Shown in pieces: positions 52,226 through 60,075 of a DNA stretch of 64,000 nucleotides. The translations under genes and the position numbers were made by a program. Every line of letters begins with the position of its first letter. Position 1 is the first letter of the stretch. Source of the stretch: an uncultured Saprospiraceae bacterium (GTDB taxonomy: Bacteria; Bacteroidota; Bacteroidia; Chitinophagales; Saprospiraceae); NCBI GenBank assembly GCA_938015595.1, contig CALLPI010000020.1, positions 62,001-126,000 of the forward strand, read 5' to 3'. Below the pieces are notes generated by a model. The model saw only the letters and a list, made by a program, of their open reading frames with translations. It was not told the DNA's origin and did no database searches.

Positions 52226-53494
52226 TTACCGATGCGGCATTACTACGATGCGGCGAAGCAAAGGTACTCCAGGTGCGGCGATTGCCAAAAAATAGATGCC
52301 TGCGGGCAGTTGGCTGGTATCCACGTGGGTGATACCCTCTGGCTCTACTCGTCCCTTGGCTACTGGCTGGCCGCCCGCGGTGAAGAGGGTGTAGGTCATT
52401 TTTTCGTTGGCCATGCCGGATACTTTAAGGTGAATGCCTTGCCTGCCGGCGGGGTTATTCAGTACTTTGATTTCGGCGAGTTCGGGCTGCTGCGTACTCA
52501 CTGGCACGCAGCCTTCAGATGACAACAGCCCTGCGCGCGCACCTTGGAGTGCAGCCCACATTCGCGCCTTTTGCCCCAGGGTAAACATGGCCATACAAGC
52601 GTCGTTGGTGTAGGACATGTAGTTCATAAACATGTCAGGTGTGCCGCAAGTGATCTGCGGATGCGTCGGGCATTCTCCCAAGTAGGTTTTGGACTGTTCG
52701 GGCGTATCGGCTACCTCGTCGCTCTGGTTGCAAGTACCTGGCTGCCCTGGCCCCCATAAGTGGTACAGGTTGAAGTAATGGCCTAGCTCATGGGTGAGAG
52801 TGCGCCCCAGGTGGTAGGGCTGGTTGCCAGCAGCCGTACCTGTGATACCCACAAACTGGGGGTCTATGATAACGCCGTCTTCCTGGGGTAGCCCTACACT
52901 CGGGAAGGATGCCTCCGCTGGAAAAATTTGTCGCCGTCCCACCCAAATATTGAGGTATCGGGAGGGGTCCCAGGCATCGCTACCGCCGTAGGCAGTATAA
53001 CATATTGCTCTGCGCCCGTCCACTGTACGGTCGCCTATGAAAGTGTATGGCGTAGGTGTCCTCACGATTCCGCTGGTAGTTGCTCCATCGGGGGTGCGAC
53101 GGGCCAGGCAAAAGTTGATTTCTGCATCTGCTGCGACGGGCTGAAAAAGGGGAGGTATCAGGCCGCCCACTGCGTTCGTGAACCGAAAGTCCTGATTCAA
53201 CACGGCCAGTTGGGATAAAATCTGCTCCTCTGAGAGGTTCTCCTCCGGCAGGCGCCACACTACATGAAACACCACCGGAATAGTGACGGAAGTGCGCCAT
53301 TGCACTGCCGGATACTCAGCTACGTACCGGTGGGTGAAGGCTTCGAGCGCCTGATGCGCAGCAGCAGCAGCGGGGTCGTTGTGCAATTGCATTTGTAGGT
53401 GCTCCTGTGAGATGCATCGCTGTGCCCAGATTTGTAGCTTGATACAGCTTAGCAATACTATACACCAAAAAATTGCAGCATGTCTGAATATCAT
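52226..53494 (-). CDS. Pappalysin-type (M43) metalloprotease with T9SS sorting domain
   Basis: 422 residues with a signal peptide (AIFWCIVLLSCIKLQIWA). The zinc site HELGHYFNLYH is at residues 235-245 (His235, Glu236, His239, His245) and a Met-turn follows (FMNYMSYTNDACMAMF), typical of M43 cytophagalysins. Nearby Cys residues could form stabilising disulfides. The end (VLNNPAGRQGIHLKVSGMAN ... LPAGIYFLAIAAPG ... RRIVVMPHR) is a type IX sorting domain. It should be secreted and kept on the cell surface to cut proteins outside the cell. It lies 17 bases after the OmpA-like gene. Confidence 0.9.
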   Translation of the reverse strand: MIFRHAAIFWCIVLLSCIKLQIWAQRCISQEHLQMQLHNDPAAAAAHQALEAFTHRYVAEYPAVQWRTSVTIPVVFHVVWRLPEENLSEEQILSQLAVLNQDFRFTNAVGGLIPPLFQPVAADAEINFCLARRTPDGATTSGIVRTPTPYTFIGDRTVDGRRAICYTAYGGSDAWDPSRYLNIWVGRRQIFPAEASFPSVGLPQEDGVIIDPQFVGITGTAAGNQPYHLGRTLTHELGHYFNLYHLWGPGQPGTCNQSDEVADTPEQSKTYLGECPTHPQITCGTPDMFMNYMSYTNDACMAMFTLGQKARMWAALQGARAGLLSSEGCVPVSTQQPELAEIKVLNNPAGRQGIHLKVSGMANEKMTYTLFTAGGQPVAKGRVEPEGITHVDTSQLPAGIYFLAIAAPGVPLLRRIVVMPHR

Positions 53495-53511
53495 AGTTGA
53501 CAGGTGCTACC

Positions 53512-54480
53512 TTATTTCCCCATTGCCTGCCACACTGGCGCCATATCGGGCGATATGATAATTTCTGTTTGGTCTATCACTGGCCGTAGCCCAAAGGCTG
53601 TGCCTAGCTCCGGCATCTGCCCGGTGGCCAATACCTTGCCAGCCGGCACACCTGCTGCTACCAGCGTGCGCGCCACCAATGCTGCGCGGCGCAGGGCATA
53701 TTCGAGGTTGGTGTCTGAAGCGCCATAGCTATCGCCTCGTGCGGCCACCAGGATGTCTATGTTCGAATACCCTGCCAGCACAGCAGCTACATCATTCAAT
53801 GCCTTTACGCCGAAGGCCGTGGGCTGAAATCCGCCTTCTGTAAACAGGAAACTGTGCGACAGGCTTACCACCACGCGATTGTCTTTTAGGCTTACCTGTA
53901 CAGCTGCAGCACCATAGCTGGCCAGCGCGCGCCCCAGCGCTAATTGCAGTTGGTTCAGTTGGCGGTTTTGATTGTCCAGTGCGGTTTTGAAGGCTGATTG
54001 GCTGGTATTGGAGGCGCCCCTGGCGCCAAAAGTATCGTATGAGGCCACCTCCTCCAGTTGTTCGTTGCGCGTTTGCAGGGCATATTCTACATTGGTCAGT
54101 TCACGTTGTTTGAAGTCCAGTTGCGCTTCTTTGGCGGCCAGGTTCTCGCGCAGCTTCTGTGTTTCGTAGGCTATGGCAGCCTCTACATTTCGATTGATTG
54201 CGACCATGCGGTTGTACTCTATCAGCAGATTTTCATAGCTGTTATTGAGCGCGTGGTTGGCAGCTTTGGCCTGGTCGAGGTCGGCCAGTGCACGGTTGAG
54301 GTCGGCTTGTAGCAGCATATTGGCTTCAGCCAGTTCGGCATTGGCGCGGCGCAAGGAGTCGGCGCTGCGCGATTCGCTCTTGTAGTAGTCGCGCTGCTGG
54401 GTCAGGTTGTCCACTGTGGTTTTGGAAATGCACCCTGATAGTAGGGCAGCAAGCAAGGTAACAACCGGTATGTACCTCAT
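53512..54480 (-). CDS. OmpA-like lipoprotein with a coiled coil
   Basis: 322 residues from ATG 54480, which follows the promoter and gives a lipoprotein signal (VVTLLAALLSGC). Residues about 25-150 are a coiled coil (NAELAEANMLLQADLNRALA and ENLLIEYNRMVAINRNVEAA). The C-terminal 130 residues are OmpA-like (VVVSLSHSFLFTEGGFQPTA, DILVAARGDSYG, NLEYALRRAALVARTLVAAG), which in relatives grips peptidoglycan. The coiled coil would let it bridge the periplasm. It heads a group with the M43 protease and DUF6438 genes. Confidence 0.82.
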   Translation of the reverse strand: MRYIPVVTLLAALLSGCISKTTVDNLTQQRDYYKSESRSADSLRRANAELAEANMLLQADLNRALADLDQAKAANHALNNSYENLLIEYNRMVAINRNVEAAIAYETQKLRENLAAKEAQLDFKQRELTNVEYALQTRNEQLEEVASYDTFGARGASNTSQSAFKTALDNQNRQLNQLQLALGRALASYGAAAVQVSLKDNRVVVSLSHSFLFTEGGFQPTAFGVKALNDVAAVLAGYSNIDILVAARGDSYGASDTNLEYALRRAALVARTLVAAGVPAGKVLATGQMPELGTAFGLRPVIDQTEIIISPDMAPVWQAMGK

Positions 54481-54498
54481 AGCAAACGTATTTTCAAA

Positions 54499-54529
54499 CA
54501 AATGTAAGGGCTTTTGCGTAGCTTTGCAA
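54499..54529 (-). promoter_or_regulatory. Promoter of the OmpA-like/M43/DUF6438 group
   Basis: On the minus strand: TTG at 54529-54527, a 20-base spacer, TACATTTG at 54506-54499, then the ATG 18 bases further. Full consensus match. Confidence 0.75.
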
Positions 54530-54702
54530 TGCGCGCTTGACAAATTACACACAAAAGGGTAGGCTGCAGCGCCCATCCCAAACGCAGCGGCGCGCCTGAG
54601 GTCAAAAAGAGCTCTACGTGCATAAACGCGACACCATCCCGTGCGCTGTATGCCTGTACATCTCGCTACTCTCCTTTGCCTGGTTGCCGTTTGTCAGGGC
54701 CA

Positions 54703-56745
54703 CTACTTCACTGGCAAGAAGGCATAGCGCTCGCCATACTCCAGCATTTGCTGCACGAAGTCAGTGGGGTATTCAATCTTGAAGTCGGTGATCTCGCCGG
54801 CGCTGTTGGTTACCGGAACCAGGCGCGGATTGATGAAGCCTGCATAAGGCGGAATATTGAGAGCTGCCGAGCGCGCCAGTACCTCCTTGTGCAAGTCTGG
54901 ATCTACCTGTACACCGTAGGTTTCAAAGAGTTTTTGAGCGGCCTTGAAATCGCCTTGCGACTTGATGCGCTGTACCTCTTTGAGCAACTCGCCGAAGAGC
55001 AGGCGGAGCTGCTCGTAGTTGCGGATGTCAATGTAGGTTTTGCCGTTGCGTTTCACTACAGCAACGCAGGCAGTTGTAGCGGCGCGCTCTAGTACCCACC
55101 GCGAGATCATCTGGCGGCAGCGCATGTGGGCCTGCGTAATGGTTTTGCCGGGTTCTATGCGGCGCAACTGGAGCATGTAGCCGTTTTTGAGGTATTGGTC
55201 GTATTCGGCTTTAGCGGCCTCCTGGTCAGGTAGCACGCCCAATTCTATGAGCTTGGGGTCCATGATATACCACAGGGCGAAGAGGTCAGCGCGGGCTTCC
55301 TCCAGCGGAGAGTAGTATGCACCTATGACGGAGGTGCTCACCCCTGGTTCGAGCTGGCCGGAAGCATGGCCCAATACTTCGTGCAGGGCGGTGTGTACTC
55401 TGCCGCCGAGAGAGGCGTATTTTTTGGCTCGCTCTATTTCTTCGGCGTCGTGGCTAAACTCGGTGAGTAGGCCTTCGGCGCCGGCCTGGTCATAGGCGTG
55501 CTCAATGTTGCCCAGGCTGACCGACTTGGAGCCGTGCTTTTTGCGTATCCAGTCAGCATTGGGCAGGTTTACGCCGATGGGTGTAGCGGGCGAGGCGTCG
55601 CCAGCTTCTCCAGCTACGTTCACCACCTTGTAAGAAATACCGGCTACTTCTTTCTTTTTGTGAGCGGGCAGTATGGGGGCGTTGTCTTCAAACCACTGGG
55701 CATTTTGGGAGAGTACCTTCATGCGGCTGGAGGACTCAAAGTCGTTAATCTGCACAATGCTTTCGTAAGAGCCTTTGAAGCCGAGGGGGTCATTGTACAC
55801 CTCCACAAAGCCTTGGATGTAGTCAATATCGCCTTCGGTGGCTTGTACCCAGGCGATGTTGTATTCGTCCCATTTTTTGAGGTCGCCGGTTTGGTAGTAT
55901 TCAATGAGGAGCTTGAGGGCTTTGCGCTGGGGTTCGTTTTCGGCTACGCCGGCGGCCAGTTCTAGCCATTTGACGACCTCGCTAAGGGCCTCGCCGTAGA
56001 GGCCGCCCACGCGCCAGGGTACTTCCTGGAGCTTGCCATCAGGGCCGATGATCAGGCGAGAGTTGAGGCCGAAGGAAACAGGCTCTGGCCCGGCTTTTTT
56101 CTCCAGCGCGGCGTAAAAGGCCGACACCTGTTTTTGGGTAACACCCGGCCCGTAAAAGTTGACGGCAGAGGCAGCGATCACGTCCACCTTGGGGTCTTGG
56201 TTGATTTTTTTGGCGTCCACTTTGGGGTCAAACATGGCTTGCAAGACCTCCTGCGAAAGAGAATGTCCAGCGTTTTTGAGTTGTGCCTCAAACCAGACCT
56301 GCGGAAAAGCAGGGACGAACTTGTCATTGGAGTAGTGGTGATGGATACCGTTGGAGAAAAATACGTTTTTGGCGTACTCCATGAACTGGAGCCACTCTGT
56401 GGCGTTGCGGCTGCCCTGATAGGTTTTGATGATGACTTCCAGTGCTTTGCGGATGGCCAGGTTGTGGCGGTAGTTTTGATCCCAGATGATGTCTCGCCCG
56501 GCCAGGCCGGCTTGGGTCAGGTAATATACCAGTTTTTTCTGCTGCAGGCTAAGCTGGTCAAAGCCAGGCACCTGATAGCGGAGGATGCGTTTGTCGCTGA
56601 AGTTTTCGGGGTTCCACACGAAGTCTTCTTCTGCAGCAGGCATGTTGGCGGGCACATTGTTGACAGCTTGCGTTTTGTTTTCGGCGCGTCTGCAAGCAAC
56701 GAGCAGCATTACTGTGGCAAACAACAAGAGCAGGATGCGTGTCAT
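54703..56745 (-). CDS. Dipeptidyl-peptidase III-like metallopeptidase (M49), lipoprotein
   Basis: 680 residues with a lipoprotein signal (LLLLFATVMLLVAC). The M49 zinc motif is HEVLGH at residues 455-460; the third ligand is expected in PLEEARADLFALWYI about 25 residues later. DPP III releases dipeptides from the N-terminus of short peptides. Bacterial M49 proteins in Bacteroidota use HELLGH or close variants; here Val replaces Leu. The lipoprotein signal places it at the outer membrane, unlike cytosolic relatives. It has its own promoter just upstream. Confidence 0.88.
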   Translation of the reverse strand: MTRILLLLFATVMLLVACRRAENKTQAVNNVPANMPAAEEDFVWNPENFSDKRILRYQVPGFDQLSLQQKKLVYYLTQAGLAGRDIIWDQNYRHNLAIRKALEVIIKTYQGSRNATEWLQFMEYAKNVFFSNGIHHHYSNDKFVPAFPQVWFEAQLKNAGHSLSQEVLQAMFDPKVDAKKINQDPKVDVIAASAVNFYGPGVTQKQVSAFYAALEKKAGPEPVSFGLNSRLIIGPDGKLQEVPWRVGGLYGEALSEVVKWLELAAGVAENEPQRKALKLLIEYYQTGDLKKWDEYNIAWVQATEGDIDYIQGFVEVYNDPLGFKGSYESIVQINDFESSSRMKVLSQNAQWFEDNAPILPAHKKKEVAGISYKVVNVAGEAGDASPATPIGVNLPNADWIRKKHGSKSVSLGNIEHAYDQAGAEGLLTEFSHDAEEIERAKKYASLGGRVHTALHEVLGHASGQLEPGVSTSVIGAYYSPLEEARADLFALWYIMDPKLIELGVLPDQEAAKAEYDQYLKNGYMLQLRRIEPGKTITQAHMRCRQMISRWVLERAATTACVAVVKRNGKTYIDIRNYEQLRLLFGELLKEVQRIKSQGDFKAAQKLFETYGVQVDPDLHKEVLARSAALNIPPYAGFINPRLVPVTNSAGEITDFKIEYPTDFVQQMLEYGERYAFLPVK

Positions 56746-56766
56746 GGCAGTTTATTTGGTTGTGTA

Positions 56767-56774
56767 CAAAATTA
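56767..56774 (-). promoter_or_regulatory. -7 promoter element of the DPP III-like gene
   Basis: TAATTTTG on the minus strand, exact match to TAnnTTTG, 21 bases before the ATG. Confidence 0.6.
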
Positions 56775-56900
56775 AGCAATCATTCGAGTTATTCTTTGCA
56801 GCGGGCTTGCACCCAGCGCTTGCTTCATGGCCTTTTCCATCATTTGCCAGGCAGGGCGCTAGCCTAGCGCTTTCAGTTTTGTGCTTCTGCATAGGGTCAG

Positions 56901-57410
56901 CTAACTCCATACGTATGATCCGATTGCCGCTACTACCCTGATAACGACATAGAAAAGCACAAAGGCCATGGCTATGAGCAGCCCCAGTACCAACCACACC
57001 AGCCACCAGGCGCTGCCCTGGTACTTGCCCTCGGCATAGTGTGCTTGCAGGAGCTTGAAGTTGCGGCGATTAGCCCGGAAGCGCAGGTCAAAAATATCAC
57101 CCAGCAGCGGTACTGTACCTATGGCGGCGTCCAGCGCTACGTTGCCCAGCATACGTACCACCAGCATGCCGCTGGCGCCATAGCGCACCATGATGAGCAC
57201 CATAACGCCGGAGATGACAAAGCCGGCCATGTCGCCCACATAAGGAATCAAGCCTACCACGGCATCGAGGCCGAAGCGGATCTGAGTACCGGGTATACGA
57301 AAGCGGTTGTCCATCAGGTTGCAGGCGCCTTGCACCCAGTGCAGGGCTCGTTGCCGGCTGTTGGGCATTTCAGGCAGGGTAGGATCAGGACAAGCACTGC
57401 GGATATCCAT
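56901..57410 (-). CDS. DUF4112 membrane protein
   Basis: 169 residues. The DUF4112 core is RFGLDAVVGLIPYVGDMAGF and GTVPLLGDIFDLRFRANRRN, each a Pro/Gly-rich turn between hydrophobic helices. A last helix (WLVWLVLGLLIAMAFVLFYV) ends the protein, so three to four membrane segments are expected. Function unknown. It starts 3 bases after the glycosyltransferase-like gene on the same strand and is probably co-transcribed with it. Confidence 0.82.
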   Translation of the reverse strand: MDIRSACPDPTLPEMPNSRQRALHWVQGACNLMDNRFRIPGTQIRFGLDAVVGLIPYVGDMAGFVISGVMVLIMVRYGASGMLVVRMLGNVALDAAIGTVPLLGDIFDLRFRANRRNFKLLQAHYAEGKYQGSAWWLVWLVLGLLIAMAFVLFYVVIRVVAAIGSYVWS

Positions 57411-57413
57411 ATA

Positions 57414-58157
57414 TCAAGGGATTTGCGCCAGCGCATACGAAGATTTGAAACTGCGCCAGCGCATTTGCAATACACCCAGGATGGCTTCCTTTACAATGCC
57501 TTTAGACATTTTGGAGGCGCCCTCCAGCCGATCGGTGAAGGTGATGGGAATTTCTACAATGCGAAAACCCAGAGAGCGAGCAGCAAATTTCATTTCAATC
57601 TGGAAGGCATAGCCCACAAAGCGGATTTTGTCTAAGTCAATGGTTTCCAGTACCTGGCGCCGATAGCAGATGAAGCCAGCAGTGGGGTCTTTAATGGGCA
57701 TTTGCGTAACGAGGCGCACGTACATCGAAGCTCCGTAGGAGAGCAGGATGCGGTCAAAAGGCCAGTTTTCGAGTTTGCCGCCACGCACATAGCGGGAGCC
57801 TATGGCCACGTCGGCGCCTTGCTCACGGCAGGCTCGGTATAGGCGCTCCAGGTCGCAGGGTTTATGCGAGAAGTCGGCATCCATTTCAAAGAAATACTGG
57901 TAAGACCGCGCCAGCCCCCACCGAAAGCCAGCAATGTATGCTGTGCCCAGGCCTTGCTTGCCGGTGCGTTCCAGCAGATGTACCATTGCCGGATACTTGG
58001 TTTGCATGTTCTTTACCAGGCCGGCGGTACCGTCGGGGGAGCCGTCGTCCACAACAAGTATATGGAAAGGCGTAGCCAGAGCCAACACCGTTTCAATCAT
58101 GCGTACGATGTTGTCCTTTTCGTTGTAGGTAGGGATGATGATCAGTGCGTCAGACAA
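57414..58157 (-). CDS. Polyprenol-phosphate mannose synthase-like glycosyltransferase (GT2)
   Basis: 247 residues, a soluble GT-A fold without the membrane domain of longer relatives. Motifs: IIIPTYNEKDNIVRM at the N-terminus, VVDDGSPDGTAGLV (Asp pair near 37-38), FFEMDADFSHKP (metal-binding DAD) and MSKGIVKEAILGVLQMRW at the end. This is the Dpm1/Ppm1 layout, which makes polyprenyl-phosphate-mannose from GDP-mannose. Such a donor could feed the TMTC-like enzyme at 7.6-9.6 kb, a link by inference only. DUF4112 follows with a 3-base gap. Confidence 0.88.
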   Translation of the reverse strand: MSDALIIIPTYNEKDNIVRMIETVLALATPFHILVVDDGSPDGTAGLVKNMQTKYPAMVHLLERTGKQGLGTAYIAGFRWGLARSYQYFFEMDADFSHKPCDLERLYRACREQGADVAIGSRYVRGGKLENWPFDRILLSYGASMYVRLVTQMPIKDPTAGFICYRRQVLETIDLDKIRFVGYAFQIEMKFAARSLGFRIVEIPITFTDRLEGASKMSKGIVKEAILGVLQMRWRSFKSSYALAQIP

Positions 58158-58851
58158 GGTGTTCGATGGATAAAAATGTCAAGCCATAAGAAACGAACGA
58201 CAAATATATGGCTAAACGCTGGAAACTCTGTTGGACAGGCGAAAGAAAACGCAAGACAGGGGGGGTTATCCAGCAGGGGATGTTTTTTTCTGGCCTTGGA
58301 TTGGCTGCACACCACGCCAAACCCACGCCTGCACCTTTGCCTAAACCGATAAAGTTAGGCAACAACACGTTGGCGCCAAAGTCTAGTGTAAAGTAGCGCA
58401 TTTTAATGTCTTTGAAGTATATCCATTCTTCTTTGGCCAAGTGTGTAATTTTGAGCTCGAGGCACTGGTCGAGCTGCCAGGCCACAGCGCGAGCAAAGGA
58501 GGGTATGTGCGCCACGAGGATGTTTTCAAAGAAGACGAACTTTTCAGCAATGCCTTCGAGTTTTTGCCAGTGTTGAAAGTACTCGGAGTTGAGGGCGCGC
58601 CACTTAGGTAGGCGATAGTTGGTCGGGCGTGGGGGATTGGTACAGGGTGTGCTGGCACAACTCGAGTTTGGCAATGCGTATGTCGTAGTCTTGCTGGCCG
58701 ATACGCAGGCCCTGGTCTGGCTGCAAAAAGAAATGAAGAGCCTCCTCTACGCCTTCGTTGAGAAAAAGAGAATAGCCTGCTGCATCTGTTGGCCCAGGGT
58801 GTTCACTTTGTGTTGGATAAGGGGGTAGCGCTGGTGTATTTTGGTTCTCAT
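58150..58851 (-). pseudogene. Frameshifted remnant of a conserved hypothetical gene
   Basis: No single frame covers the region, but three frames in order give one plausible protein. From ATG 58851 it reads MRTKIHQRYPL and meets a stop near 58804. A second frame continues LIQHKVNTLGQQMQQAILFF to a stop near 58747. A third gives LFLNEGVEEALHFFLQPDQG and IGQQDYDIRIAKLELCQHTL to a stop near 58604. A fourth continues TNYRLPKWRALNSEYFQHWQ, then KLEGIAEKFVFFENILVAHI and onward. I do not know the family. At least three frameshifts within 250 bases, while neighbours are intact, point to decay, though assembly error is possible. The tail overlaps the start of the glycosyltransferase gene. Confidence 0.65.
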
Positions 58852-59075
58852 CGTTGTAGTTGCGATACCAGTGGTGCTCCAGGCCTACCTTCTAAATGAA
58901 TAATTGCTCCTCTAAGCTGCGGCAACTGCCAGGGGTGGATACTGGTGTCAAATACGCTATTGCATGGCCAATACTTAGCTGCCGCGCAGAGGTGCGCCGG
59001 TGGCAACCAGAAAGTTATAGGCTGCTTTGTATCAGATAGGCAAGTGTTGCACGGCCTAGGTACTCACGCCTTTAC
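58852..59075. other. Non-coding gap
   Basis: No gene, promoter or hairpin is evident between the decayed gene and the NYN-domain gene. Confidence 0.4.
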
Positions 59076-59969
59076 TCAATTCAGCGCGTACACATCTACT
59101 GCGATCTCTTCACCCTCATCGTTAGTGCCTATGTGAAAGGCTACCATGTCACCTTCCGACAGGTCGTTAAAGTCGGCGTTGACTAAGCTGCTGTGGTGGA
59201 AGAAGAGATTGTTGGGCGGATACTTAATGAAGCCAAACCCGTTCTTGAGGCTGAGGATGACGCTGGTTTCGCTGCCTTCGGGAGTATCTTCTGTAGCAGA
59301 TGTAATTTTGCGCTTGCTATCGCTGGCCACGAAGATGTTGTGGATGAGCGGGTTGTTATTTTGCAGTCCAGCTTCGATGATGTCGTACATAGCCAGCGGG
59401 TAGGTTACCTCCTCCAGGAGGTCTTGCGAGGTACGGGTTATCATTTGCTTGCCGTTGTCGGCGTAGAAGTCGAAGTCCCAGCTCAGTAGCAACACGCGCA
59501 CGCCCAGGGCATGGAGTTTGCGCACGAGCATGGTGTAGTCGCCATCGGAGGCGATGAGTGCCACTACGTCCAGTTGATTTTGGGTAGCCATTTCGTAGGC
59601 CTCCAGCGCCAGCCACACGTCAATGCCGCGCTCCTCGCGCCTGCCGTTGATGTTTCTGAGTGGCAGGTAGTGCGTAGCTACCCCTGCCGACATGAGGATG
59701 TCGTCGAAGAGGCGGTCCCAGTATAGCATTTCGCCGCGCTGGTTGGCTTCGTGTGCGCTAAGCCGCCCGCGAAAGTAGTGCGCGCCTACAATGCGGCAAT
59801 GCTTAATGCTTTGGCCTTCTTGCTCGGCCACGCTGTGCATGATAAACTCGTGCAGGCCAGCAATGCTCAGGCGGCGTTGTTTGGGATGCTCGTAGTTATA
59901 GTAATTGCTGATGTGCAGGAAGAAGTTGCCGTCGTAAAAAACACCAATTCGAACCAGTTTATCTTTCAT
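59076..59969 (-). CDS. NYN-domain RNase-like protein fused to a cold-shock-like OB fold
   Basis: 297 residues. Residues 1-190 are a NYN (PIN-like) nuclease domain: IGVFYDGNFF (Asp13), REERGIDVWLALEAYEMATQ (Asp117) and ALIASDGDYTMLVRKL (Asp142, Asp144) supply the acidic metal site. Residues 236-297 look like a cold-shock/S1-like OB domain with RNP-1-like LKNGFGFIKY (241-250) and RNP-2-like NLFFHHSSLVN (254-264). The fusion suggests an RNA-binding endoribonuclease. No toxin-antitoxin partner is adjacent. Its promoter-like sequence lies just upstream. Confidence 0.82.
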   Translation of the reverse strand: MKDKLVRIGVFYDGNFFLHISNYYNYEHPKQRRLSIAGLHEFIMHSVAEQEGQSIKHCRIVGAHYFRGRLSAHEANQRGEMLYWDRLFDDILMSAGVATHYLPLRNINGRREERGIDVWLALEAYEMATQNQLDVVALIASDGDYTMLVRKLHALGVRVLLLSWDFDFYADNGKQMITRTSQDLLEEVTYPLAMYDIIEAGLQNNNPLIHNIFVASDSKRKITSATEDTPEGSETSVILSLKNGFGFIKYPPNNLFFHHSSLVNADFNDLSEGDMVAFHIGTNDEGEEIAVDVYALN

Positions 59970-59982
59970 CGTCTTTTGAACT

Positions 59983-60012
59983 AAAATATAGCGCTTGGTA
60001 TAAGGAATGCAA
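59983..60012 (-). promoter_or_regulatory. Promoter of the NYN-domain gene
   Basis: On the minus strand: TTG at 60012-60010, a 19-base spacer and TATATTTT at 59990-59983 (one mismatch from TAnnTTTG), then the ATG 13 bases further. It lies in a divergent gap shared with the next TonB receptor. Confidence 0.55.
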
Positions 60013-60075
60013 AGATACGTTACAGAGGTGAATTATTAGCATAAGAATAGCATTTTTGCGCTTACAAACTAAAGT

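Noticed and set aside
54519-54526. TAGCTTTG on the plus strand
   Set aside because: Perfect motif but no downstream gene on that strand and no TTG at the right distance; lies inside the spacer of the opposite promoter.
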